Shown piece by piece: positions 26,112 through 33,018 of a stretch of 33,018 nt of DNA (position 1 is the stretch's first letter; each line of letters starts with the position of its first letter). The DNA is from Myxococcaceae bacterium (GTDB lineage Bacteria; Myxococcota; Myxococcia; Myxococcales; Myxococcaceae). The notes beneath the pieces are model-generated. The model worked only from the letters and a program-made list of their open reading frames with translations. It did not search any database and was not told the DNA's origin. The translations under genes and the position numbers were made by a program. The stretch lies in assembly GCA_019694575.1 (NCBI GenBank), contig JAIBBR010000053.1, positions 1-33,018 on the forward strand, in the 5' to 3' direction.

Positions 26112-26944
26112 CTTTGAAAAAACCACGCCCGCTCGAGCGCGGCGAATTCTTCTACGGACAACGTTTCAGCGCGACGCTTTTCATCGATGGCACACGCAGC
26201 GAGCACCGCTTTCACGTCAACGCCTTCGCACAACGCTTTGTCACTGCGCAGCGAATTAGAAAGCGTCTTGCGGCGCTGCGCGAACGCCGCCTTCACGATT
26301 TTTCGAAAGCGCGCTTCGTCATTCACCGGTGCACGGGGAACCGGCAGGCGCGTCAGCCGCACCACCGCTGAATCGACTTTCGGCGGAGGGTGAAACAAGT
26401 GCGCCGGCACCAAGAAACAGTTTTCGACTTTGAAGCGCAAGCCGAGCAGCACCGAAAGAATGCCGTAATCGCGGTTACCCGGCGGCGCGGCCAGACGTTC
26501 GACCACTTCTTTTTGCAGAGTGAACACAGCGCGCTTCACGCTCGCGGGCTGCTCCAGCACTTCGAACAAAATCGAGCTGCTCAAGTGGTACGGCAAATTG
26601 CCCACCACCACGCATTCAGCCACTCCCGCCGCTTCGTCAAAGCGCACGTGGGCGGCGTTGCCTTCGACGATGGTGAGTCCTGGCAACGCCAAGTTTTTCA
26701 ACACGCGCACCATGTCGCGGTCGCGTTCAACGGCCACCACTTTGGCGCCGGTGGCAAGCAGCGCACGCGTCAGGTGCCCCAAGCCCGGGCCGAGCTCGAC
26801 GACGGTGTCACTGGCTTCCACTGCCATCGCTTCGACCAAGCGCTCGAGCACGCTTTCGTCTTCGAGAAAATTCTGGCCCCAGCTCTTCTTCGGCTTGAGC
26901 CCATGCTCGCGCAAGAGCTCAGCGGGAGAACGTGACGCGCTCAT
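26108..26944 (-). CDS. rsmA: 16S rRNA dimethyladenosine transferase RsmA (KsgA)
   Basis: RsmA dimethylates the two adjacent adenosines near the 3' end of 16S rRNA. The SAM-binding and catalytic parts are clear: GLKPKKSWGQNFL, VVELGPGLGHLTRAL, VVAVERDRDM, VVVGNLPYHLSSSILF (catalytic N-L-P-Y), FHPPPKVDSAVVRL, and the C-terminal AFAQRRKTLSNSL. At 278 residues it is full length. The ATG overlaps the tsaD stop as ATGA. Confidence 0.97.
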   Translation of the reverse strand: MSASRSPAELLREHGLKPKKSWGQNFLEDESVLERLVEAMAVEASDTVVELGPGLGHLTRALLATGAKVVAVERDRDMVRVLKNLALPGLTIVEGNAAHVRFDEAAGVAECVVVGNLPYHLSSSILFEVLEQPASVKRAVFTLQKEVVERLAAPPGNRDYGILSVLLGLRFKVENCFLVPAHLFHPPPKVDSAVVRLTRLPVPRAPVNDEARFRKIVKAAFAQRRKTLSNSLRSDKALCEGVDVKAVLAACAIDEKRRAETLSVEEFAALERAWFFQR

Positions 26945-27951
26945 GCCAACCGCCAGCTCGGGTCTGCGTCGAGAGACAATGGAGACGTCACCCCACGGCG
27001 AAACGCTTCGTACCCGGCCACGGCAATCATCGCTCCATTGTCAGTGCACAATTTTACGCTCGGCAAAAAGAGCCTGAGGCCATTTTCCGCGCAACGCTCT
27101 TGGGCGAGTTGTCGCAACCGCGAATTGGCGGCCACGCCTCCGCACATCACCACTTGTTTGGTACTCGAGCGTTTCACGGCGTTGATCATTTTCTGGGTGA
27201 GCGAATCGGCGACGGCTTCTTGAAACGAAGCGCACACGTCAGCCAGCGCTTGGCCCTGCGGCGCGCCGTGCTTCTGCACATGGTGCAGCACCGCGGTTTT
27301 CAACCCCGAGAAAGACCAGTCGACTTCGTCGGGTGCGGGCATCGCACGGGGAAAGCGATGAGCCTTCGGGTCGCCGTTTTGCGCCAGCTGATCAATCGGC
27401 ACACCACCGGGGTACGGCAGCCCCAAAACGCGCGCCACTTTGTCGTACGCCTCACCCGCCGCGTCGTCACGTGTGGTGCCCAGCCGCCGGTACTGGCCGA
27501 AAGCCGCCACTTCATAGAGCGTGGTGTGGCCGCCCGAAACGACCAGCCCAAAAAACGGAGGCTCTGGCCGCTCAGCCATTAACCGCGCCGCGAGCAAGTG
27601 CCCTTCCAAGTGATTCACTCCAATGAGCGGTCGCCCTTTCGCCAGCGCCATTGACTTAGCAGCTTGCACGCCCACCAAGAGCGCTCCCTGCAAACCGGGC
27701 CCGCTGGTGACGGCGATTTCGTCAACCGCGTCGAGCGTGACTTGTGCGCGTGAAAGCGCTTCTTGCATCACCGGAAAAAGCTGCATGACGTGGTTGCGGC
27801 TGGCGAGCTCAGGTACCACCCCACCCCAGCGGCGGTGAATGTCGATTTGCGTCGACACCACGTCGGCAAGCACTTCGCGGCCCTCGCGCACCAGCGCCAC
27901 CGCGGTTTCGTCGCACGACGTTTCAATGCCCAGGGTCAACACGCGTCGCAA
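26941..27951 (-). CDS. tsaD: tRNA N6-threonylcarbamoyladenosine transferase TsaD
   Basis: TsaD transfers the threonylcarbamoyl group to A37 of ANN-decoding tRNAs, together with TsaB/TsaE. The ASKHA signatures are complete: LGIETSCDETAVAL, VVPELASRNHV, TSGPGLQGALLVG, the metal-binding HLEGH, VVSGGHTTLYE, DDAAGEAYDKVARVLGLPYPGG and CGGVAANSRLR. The start is unclear: TTG 27951 or GTG 27942 are the only candidates before LGIETSC, and neither has a good ribosome-binding site; GTG 27942 fits family N-termini best. About 336 residues, normal length. It overlaps rsmA by 4 nt. Confidence 0.96.
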   Translation of the reverse strand: MRRVLTLGIETSCDETAVALVREGREVLADVVSTQIDIHRRWGGVVPELASRNHVMQLFPVMQEALSRAQVTLDAVDEIAVTSGPGLQGALLVGVQAAKSMALAKGRPLIGVNHLEGHLLAARLMAERPEPPFFGLVVSGGHTTLYEVAAFGQYRRLGTTRDDAAGEAYDKVARVLGLPYPGGVPIDQLAQNGDPKAHRFPRAMPAPDEVDWSFSGLKTAVLHHVQKHGAPQGQALADVCASFQEAVADSLTQKMINAVKRSSTKQVVMCGGVAANSRLRQLAQERCAENGLRLFLPSVKLCTDNGAMIAVAGYEAFRRGVTSPLSLDADPSWRLA

Positions 27952-27979
27952 GCGTCTACTTGGTTATCGCCCGTTTGCC

Positions 27980-28008
27980 AAAAGCGGCGGTTTCGCCCGA
28001 CTGCCGCT
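27980..28008 (-). terminator. Possible intrinsic terminator after the response-regulator gene
   Basis: On the minus strand AGCGGC (28008-28003) pairs with GCCGCT (27988-27983), a perfect 6-bp stem with a 14-nt loop, followed by TTTT. It overlaps the stop codon of the response-regulator gene and precedes tsaD. The loop is long, so strength is doubtful. Confidence 0.35.
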
Positions 28009-30745
28009 ACGGCCCGTTGGCGAGAATGGCACGCACTTCGTCAGCGGTGGCACCGTGCGGTTTCAGCTTCAAATATTCTTGAAATGGCTTTCGCGACTGC
28101 GCCATGCGGCCAATGTTTTGGTACGCCATACCCAACGCCAACCACGCTTGGGCATTGGTGCGTTCGGCTTTCACCGCTTCTTCAAGCAGTGGCAGTGCTT
28201 CGCGAAAGCCTGTTTCTGACATCACCAAAGAGATGCCCAGCCCGCTCTTCGCTTCTGCCGAGTCGGGGCTGAGCGCCAACGCTTTGCGGAAACTGGCGGT
28301 GGCGCTTTTCCACTTCTCGTTTTGAATTGCCAACTTGGCTTCGGCGAGCGCTTGCTCGAAACCGCCTTCACCGCCCGAGGGTAGGGCTGCCCCTGCGTCG
28401 ACGACCGCCGCCAGTTCCACCACGCCGGCATCGACAACGGGGGCCTTTGCGTCGACAGCTGCCGCGGCGACATCAACCGGGCCCGCGTCGACAACTGCGG
28501 CGGTACCCGCGTCAACAGGCACTTCTGCCACCACGGCCGCGCCGGCGTCTTCAGGGGCTGCGAGCGCTTCTTCGGCTGCAGGCACCGGCACCGCGCCAAC
28601 GTCGGCGGGTTGCCGCGTCATCAAATAAATTGCCGCCAGTCCCGCTCCTACCAGCAGGCTCACAATCACTCCTGAAGCCCAGCCGCCCGAGCGTGGCACC
28701 GGGTACTCGCCGGTGCCGGCCGCTGCCGCAATGACCGAGGGAGGCACTTCGACCGGCAGCGCTGGCGTGTGCTGTTCTCCGAAGAAGCCTTCTTCGAGAC
28801 GACGACGGGCGACTGGCGTGGGCCGCGGAGGCAGCTGCACAGGCGACGGCGTCGGAGGCGGAACACCATGGCCGGGGTACGGAGGCAACGCCAACAGCGG
28901 CGAATTGTCAGTACCCAACGGCGGCGTATTGCCCGTCTCGTTGCCTAGGCTTGAGGGCGGGGGAGACACCGGCGTGGGTCGCGGTGGTGGCAACGACGCG
29001 TCAGTCGCCAACGGCTCCACCGGTGAGGGCGGGCGAAGCGGCGGCAGGTCAATTTTTTCTATCGCTGCGCCTCCAAACACTGGCGGCTTGAGCGGCGACG
29101 AAACCTTCGCTTCGGGCGGGCTACTGCTGTTGTCTTTCGCCCATGAGCGTGAAGGGCTCCACAGCGGCTGTGGGCCTTGACCTTCCATCTCTGAGAAGGT
29201 GTCGAGGAGCTTGCTCTTGGCGCGCTCCATTTCGCTTAAGCCACCCGTAACGGCGGCTGACGACGGCAACACGGTGGTGCCCGACGCCACGACCGGGGGC
29301 ACCGCAGGCACTTGAAACGGCGGAAATTCAGGGTTGGTGACGGGCCCGCGCGCTCGGCGGCCGAAGTGGTGAACATCAGTAATTTTCGCAGGCGGCCCCA
29401 AGGGCACTGACCGACGCACCGGCGTGGGAATTTGCGGAAAAGGCGGTGCCGCAGGTTCGGGCGGGGCCGCTTCGACGGGGTGTTGTGGGGGCGGCAACTC
29501 CGCGGCGGCTGACACGGCAGGAGGCGGCGGCGTGGCGCGTGGGGCCGGCGCTTGGGGCGTCACCAAAGTCGGTTGCGCCTGTGGAATGACGGGTGGCGGC
29601 GTCGCCATGGGCGCTTGAGAAGCCAGAGGCAACAGCTCGGGCATTTCGGGCTCGGCTGAGGCGACTTCTTGCGCCACAAAGGCTTCGGGTTTCATCACCG
29701 GCGCCTGCGTGCTTGGCAATGGCACAGGCGGCGGCGCCGACGGCTTGGGCGGTAGCGCATTGAGCCATTCTTCGATACCGGGCTTACCGGGCAGCTCTTC
29801 TTGTGGCGAGCCGACTTCGCGAATCAACCCTTCGAAGAAAAGTTTGGAAACAATGCCCAACGCGGCCAGGTCTTCGAAGTCAGAATCGTCGACCACTCTC
29901 GACAACGAGCGCCGCCCATCGAAAAGGCGCAGCAGGCCGTTCACCTCGTCGGGAATTTCAGAAAGCCGCTCTGACAGCTGGGGGTAATCGAGCTCGAAGA
30001 CCGTCTCGAGCGGAGGCAGCTGCTCGAGCATGCGGCCCCACTCATCGAGCCGACGCATGCCTTCCATCAGCAGGGCCTGGGTCGACATCTCGATGCGCTC
30101 GGGGCGATCGACCGCCTGAAACTGCAGGTCGAACGTGCCCTCGAACGTATTGAGCATTCGATAGAAGGCGTTTTCGCCCGACAACCGGCCCAGCTCGGCG
30201 TCAATCACCTTGCCTTCGCGAAAAAAAATCAGCCCGGCGCGCTCTCCGTCGAGCCGAATGGTGCCCGTCTTACGGCCCAGCTCGAAGGTCTGCACCAAGT
30301 CGACCACGCCCATGTCAGACAAATTGCCCGCGAAGCCGGCGCGCACTTCTTTCTTCTCGAGCCGTTCTTTCTCGACCTTCTGAAGAATCATCTTCAGGCG
30401 GGTAACGATTTCTTTGATGTAAATCGGCTTGGTCAGGTAGTCGTCGCCGCCCAGCTCGAGGCCGCGCACCTTGAATTCCACCGACTTCTGATTGGTGAGA
30501 AAAACGAAGGGAATGTGGCGAAAGCGCTCGTCGCTCTTGAGCACTTTGCACAACTCGAAGCCGTCTACCTCGGCCATCTTGGTGTCAGACAGCACCAGGT
30601 CAGGTGGACTGATTTGCACCTTTTCAAGCGCGTCTTTGCCGTGAATGGCCGTGGTGACAGAAAAGCCAGCCTTCTTCAGGCTGACCTCCATTACACGCAG
30701 ACTTTTCGCGTCTCCATCGACGAGGAGGAGATGCTGCTTCGCCAC
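28007..30745 (-). CDS. Response regulator receiver-DUF4388 (PATAN)-TM-TPR protein
   Basis: A 912-residue multi-domain protein. Residues 1-120 are a receiver with phospho-acceptor Asp54 (LVLSDTKM), Thr84 and Lys106; the acidic pair is D10/D12. Residues ~136-235 are a DUF4388/PATAN domain ([20 protein letters not shown]...). Residues ~235-330 form a helical domain, ~330-685 a long Pro-rich linker, ~690-710 one TM helix ([20 protein letters not shown]), 732-786 an Ala/Val linker with repeated V-D-A-G, and ~795-895 TPR repeats. The receiver should be cytoplasmic and the TPR part outside. The start is GTG 30745 with AGAGG about 10 nt upstream. The sensor kinase is not in the window. It is divergent from the PilZ gene. 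Confidence 0.88.
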   Translation of the reverse strand: MAKQHLLLVDGDAKSLRVMEVSLKKAGFSVTTAIHGKDALEKVQISPPDLVLSDTKMAEVDGFELCKVLKSDERFRHIPFVFLTNQKSVEFKVRGLELGGDDYLTKPIYIKEIVTRLKMILQKVEKERLEKKEVRAGFAGNLSDMGVVDLVQTFELGRKTGTIRLDGERAGLIFFREGKVIDAELGRLSGENAFYRMLNTFEGTFDLQFQAVDRPERIEMSTQALLMEGMRRLDEWGRMLEQLPPLETVFELDYPQLSERLSEIPDEVNGLLRLFDGRRSLSRVVDDSDFEDLAALGIVSKLFFEGLIREVGSPQEELPGKPGIEEWLNALPPKPSAPPPVPLPSTQAPVMKPEAFVAQEVASAEPEMPELLPLASQAPMATPPPVIPQAQPTLVTPQAPAPRATPPPPAVSAAAELPPPQHPVEAAPPEPAAPPFPQIPTPVRRSVPLGPPAKITDVHHFGRRARGPVTNPEFPPFQVPAVPPVVASGTTVLPSSAAVTGGLSEMERAKSKLLDTFSEMEGQGPQPLWSPSRSWAKDNSSSPPEAKVSSPLKPPVFGGAAIEKIDLPPLRPPSPVEPLATDASLPPPRPTPVSPPPSSLGNETGNTPPLGTDNSPLLALPPYPGHGVPPPTPSPVQLPPRPTPVARRRLEEGFFGEQHTPALPVEVPPSVIAAAAGTGEYPVPRSGGWASGVIVSLLVGAGLAAIYLMTRQPADVGAVPVPAAEEALAAPEDAGAAVVAEVPVDAGTAAVVDAGPVDVAAAAVDAKAPVVDAGVVELAAVVDAGAALPSGGEGGFEQALAEAKLAIQNEKWKSATASFRKALALSPDSAEAKSGLGISLVMSETGFREALPLLEEAVKAERTNAQAWLALGMAYQNIGRMAQSRKPFQEYLKLKPHGATADEVRAILANGP

Positions 30746-30882
30746 GGTTTTGAGCCTCTCTGTGCCCCTTAACGACTACGGCCAGACCGTATGATTTCGC
30801 CGGCACGGCAAGAGTGTCAACGTTTCATCACACGGCTGCGCTTGACATCTTCGGCGCTTGGCTGCTGACTGCGCCCCACCTT
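30746..30882. promoter_or_regulatory. Divergent promoter region between response regulator and PilZ gene
   Basis: Two -35-like hexamers face away from each other: TGTCAA (30815-30820; TTGACA on the minus strand) and TTGACA (30842-30847, plus strand), forming an inverted repeat with a 21-bp centre. Matching -10 elements are poor (ATCATA-like on the minus strand at a 19-nt spacing, none convincing on the plus strand), so this is only a candidate. Confidence 0.3.
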
Positions 30883-31218
30883 ATGCCTGCTTACCACCGA
30901 CGACATGTGCGCAAGGCTTTGGAGGTCGACTTCAAAGCCCTCGAAGCAACCGGGGCTGGCGAGTTGCTCTTCACTGGAGCCGATTTGTCAGAAGGAGGCA
31001 CCTTTCTGAAAAGCGATTTGCTCTTGGAGCAAGGTGACGGGCTTTCGCTGCGTTTCTCGATACCTGGCGCGATTGAGCCGGTGCAGACACAAGCCCGCGT
31101 GGCCTGGGTGCGGCGCTTTCCCGGGGTCGATGAAGTCAGCGGCATGGGCATTGAATTCGTCGCGATGAACGACACCGATCGCCAGACGCTGCTCAAATAC
31201 CTGTTGGCCGAGTCGTAA
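30883..31218 (+). CDS. PilZ domain protein (c-di-GMP receptor)
   Basis: A 111-residue stand-alone PilZ domain. The two c-di-GMP-binding motifs are recognisable: the arginine cluster Y-H-R-R-H-V-R-K near the N-terminus (R-x-x-x-R) and D-L-S-E-G-G (D-x-S-x-x-G), followed by strands of the barrel (LSLRFSIPGAIEPVQTQARV, AWVRRF, GMGIEFV). The frame is open 23 codons upstream, but ATG 30883 directly before the PilZ N-terminus is the natural start; the ribosome-binding site is weak. It converges on the J-domain gene, 36 bp away. Confidence 0.85.
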   Translation: MPAYHRRHVRKALEVDFKALEATGAGELLFTGADLSEGGTFLKSDLLLEQGDGLSLRFSIPGAIEPVQTQARVAWVRRFPGVDEVSGMGIEFVAMNDTDRQTLLKYLLAES

Positions 31219-31254
31219 CCTTCACCCGCTAACGCTTTTCAAAGTTGAAATGCA

Positions 31255-33018
31255 TCAGCGGAAAAAGCCCTTACCGTCTTTCTTCTTACGCATTTCAATC
31301 AGCCGCAGCTCTTGGTTTGCTTCTAAGTGCTTGGCGTTGATGCGCACCGCTTCACGAAAATGTTTCTCGGCACGGTCAACTTCGCCTTCGACGCGGGCAA
31401 TCACTCCCAGCTGGTAGTGCGCGCGGTCGCAATTGGGGTCGAGCTTGAGCGCTTGGGTCATCATCTGCTTGGCCGAGCCAATTTCGGCCTTGCGGGTGGG
31501 GTCTGAATAAATCGCCCACGCGCGTGCCGCCAACGAGTTGGCCTTGTTGTCGAGCGCATGCGCCTTGGCGAAATGATCTTCGGCCTGGCGGTAATCGCGT
31601 TTCTTGAAAAAAACCTCGCCCATGCGAGCCAAGTCGTCGGGGTTGCTACCCGCGGCAGCCGGCTTGGCGACGGGAGCGCCCGGCGCTTTGCCCGACGCCA
31701 TGGCGCTCATGTACGAAGCGCGCTTGGCGTCATCGTAGAGCTGCTCGTAGGCGTCGCGAATCGCCTCGAAGAGGCTGTTCATCTTCGGAGCGAGGTGGGG
31801 CAACGTCGAGGGTAAGCGGTCGGGGTGATAAATTTTGGCGAGCGAAAGAAATGCTTGTTTGACCTGATCTTTCGGAGCGCCGACCGGCAAACCGAGCACA
31901 GCGTACAGTTCACGGTTCTTCTGCAGCGCTTCGTAGCGTTTCTCGATTTGGTCGGCGACTTGTTGGTCAGCGCCTCCCGCGGGTGGAGGCGTCGCGGTTT
32001 TGCCGACCGGAGCAGGCGTGGCGGCGCGGCCTACCGGAGGCGGCGTGGCGGTACGCCCGACCGGTGCCGGAGTCAGGGTGCGACCTGCTGGCGCAGGCGT
32101 AGGGCTGACTGGCACGGCGCCCTGCATTTCGGGGCGCTGTGGAATGGTGCCCAAGTTCTCCATCGCGCGGCGCAACAAGCGCTGGCGGCGTTGCCGGGCG
32201 GCTTCAGCGGAATCAGAGGGGTCGTCTGCCAAATCTTCCTCGCTAAGACGAATTTCCTCCGTCGCAGTTTCAGGTTCTACCACTGTCTCGACGGTGGCCT
32301 CCACCACGGGGGTGTCCCAAACGCCTTCATCAGTGGCTTGGGCAACCAAAGCTTCGAGGTCAGAGTCGACCCGTTGTAGGGCTTCTTCGAAAGAATTACT
32401 CGTGGTCTGAACCACTTCGACTGCTGAAGGCTCGACGATTTTCCACAAATCGCCGTCGCCTGAGTCTGCGACGGCCGACTGGGGGCCCAAAATAAGCGGC
32501 TTGGGAACAGCGCTGGCGGGCGCCGCCGACACCTGGGTCGCCGCGAGGTGAATTGGCTTTAAACCCTTCACCTCTTTGGGCAGCTCGAGATTGGGAGCGG
32601 TCTTGTCAACATCGACAACCACACTTGGCTCTTCGGCTTCAATGGTGGCGCTCGACACCGAACGGCGCAGCGCTTCGTTCAGCTCGCGCAGCAAATCAGA
32701 CTGCTCGCGGTGTTTGGCGAGGTTGTCGCGGTCAGATACGGCTGCGGCGTCGGCTACTTTCGCCAACTGCAACGGCTGGGTGGCCTCAACATCAGGCGTA
32801 CCGGTAATCCACCCCTCGTCCATCGTGGCATTGAGCAACGCTTCGCGGTCAGCTGCGATGCGCGCTTCTTCTTCTGCTCTCCGCCGTTCCTCAGCCAGCC
32901 GCAGCTCTTCTTCTGCTCTCCGCCGCTCCTCAGCCAGCCGTGCTTCTTCTTCTGCTCTCCGCCGCTCCTCAGCCAGACGGGCTTCTTCTTCTGCTCTCCG
33001 CCGCTCTTCAGCCAGACG
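31255..33018 (-). CDS. J-domain/TPR protein with charged helical repeats (5' end outside window)
   Basis: The frame runs from the stop at 31255 to the right edge without a start; 587 residues are visible. Order: four 13-residue repeats R-L-A-E-E-R-R-R-A-E-E-E-A at the edge (one ends in L), about 190 acidic low-complexity residues, five 9-residue T-x-T-P-x-P-V-G-R repeats, a J domain (about 31705-31914) with the intact H-P-D motif in AKIYHPDRL, an Ala/Pro linker, and TPR helices to the C-terminus. J domains stimulate Hsp70 (DnaK) ATPase. ATG 32823 and TTG 32838 are internal, since the repeats upstream are in frame and well formed. Related J-TPR proteins are common in Myxococcota; the client is unknown. 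Confidence 0.85.
   Translation of the reverse strand, partial: RLAEERRRAEEEARLAEERRRAEEEARLAEERRRAEEELRLAEERRRAEEEARIAADREALLNATMDEGWITGTPDVEATQPLQLAKVADAAAVSDRDNLAKHREQSDLLRELNEALRRSVSSATIEAEEPSVVVDVDKTAPNLELPKEVKGLKPIHLAATQVSAAPASAVPKPLILGPQSAVADSGDGDLWKIVEPSAVEVVQTTSNSFEEALQRVDSDLEALVAQATDEGVWDTPVVEATVETVVEPETATEEIRLSEEDLADDPSDSAEAARQRRQRLLRRAMENLGTIPQRPEMQGAVPVSPTPAPAGRTLTPAPVGRTATPPPVGRAATPAPVGKTATPPPAGGADQQVADQIEKRYEALQKNRELYAVLGLPVGAPKDQVKQAFLSLAKIYHPDRLPSTLPHLAPKMNSLFEAIRDAYEQLYDDAKRASYMSAMASGKAPGAPVAKPAAAGSNPDDLARMGEVFFKKRDYRQAEDHFAKAHALDNKANSLAARAWAIYSDPTRKAEIGSAKQMMTQALKLDPNCDRAHYQLGVIARVEGEVDRAEKHFREAVRINAKHLEANQELRLIEMRKKKDGKGFFR
31972..32106 (-). repeat. Five tandem 27-bp repeats coding for T-x-T-P-x-P-V-G-R
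   Basis: Five consecutive 9-residue units: SPTPAPAGR, TLTPAPVGR, TATPPPVGR, AATPAPVGK, TATPPPAGG. They form a Pro/Thr linker immediately before the J domain. The DNA copies have diverged but stay in frame. Confidence 0.85.
32863..33018 (-). repeat. Four tandem 39-bp repeats coding for a charged helix
   Basis: The period is exactly 39 bp: the CTGCTCT landmark recurs at 32874, 32913, 32952 and 32991. Each copy codes for R-L-A-E-E-R-R-R-A-E-E-E-A in the J-domain protein frame, with only a few base changes. The array reaches the window edge, so the copy number is at least four. Confidence 0.95.

Noticed and set aside
28335-28628. Ala/Ser/Thr-rich plus-strand frame resembling a cell-wall protein
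   Set aside because: It is the antisense of the V-D-A-G linker; the repeats are an image of the real gene.
31972-33018. Possible CRISPR array
   Set aside because: The repeats are in frame, have no spacers, and code for protein linkers and helices.

Overview
The window looks like chromosomal DNA from a delta-type proteobacterium, most likely a member of the Myxococcota. The clues are the GC-rich sequence, long Pro/Ala linkers, a Pro/Ala/Val-rich N-terminal region in IF2, a receiver-DUF4388 (PATAN)-TPR regulator, a J-domain/TPR protein, a PEGA protein, a PilZ protein, Asp-Ala-Gly linker repeats, and the presence of GlnRS. The assignment is inferred from gene content; no rRNA or other phylogenetic marker was compared. 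I see no rRNA, tRNA, CRISPR array or intact insertion sequence.

Layout. 1-2.6 kb: the 3' part of uvrA, then a Phd/YefM-type antitoxin gene followed by a broken PIN toxin gene, which meets a second gene remnant (possibly an outer-membrane barrel C-terminus) head-on. 2.6-4.5 kb (minus): a UPF0158 protein and a POT-family peptide transporter. 4.6-15.1 kb (minus): one long translation-apparatus gene string, rimP-nusA-ylxR-infB-ylxP-rbfA-truB, continuing through a MoaD/ThiS-like small protein into pgpH (7TM-HD, c-di-AMP hydrolase family) and ybeY. Several junctions are ATGA or longer overlaps. Two terminator-like hairpins lie just before rimP and suggest leader attenuation. 15.1-19.2 kb: a Nit1-type amidase, a GNAT acetyltransferase with glnS, and a divergent DUF971-PEGA pair. 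19.2-22.7 kb (minus): panB-panC-smpB-sspB, in which the tmRNA partner SmpB is fused by overlap to the ClpXP adaptor SspB, and a deoxynucleoside kinase.

22.7-25.4 kb is the accessory part. It holds two unrecognised small coupled genes, a short signal-peptide ORF that stops abruptly, a class II Fic protein with a C-terminal winged helix whose start codon lies inside a symmetric set of CGGGTATG repeats, and an AT-rich-promoter module of a small membrane protein plus a YozG-like XRE regulator preceded by ATCGAT palindromes. Both regulator genes look autoregulated.

25.4-33 kb: a thioredoxin-fold protein, a possible small ORF, rsmA and tsaD (overlapping), then signalling genes. These are a large response regulator that appears to cross the membrane, a divergent PilZ (c-di-GMP) protein, and a J-domain/TPR protein that runs off the window through four exact 39-bp repeats coding for a charged helix.

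Most genes are core housekeeping. The points most worth following are the Fic operator array, the decayed toxin-antitoxin locus, the rimP leader, the diglycine-less MoaD-like gene coupled to truB, the smpB-sspB coupling, the membrane-spanning response regulator, and the XRE/membrane-protein module.
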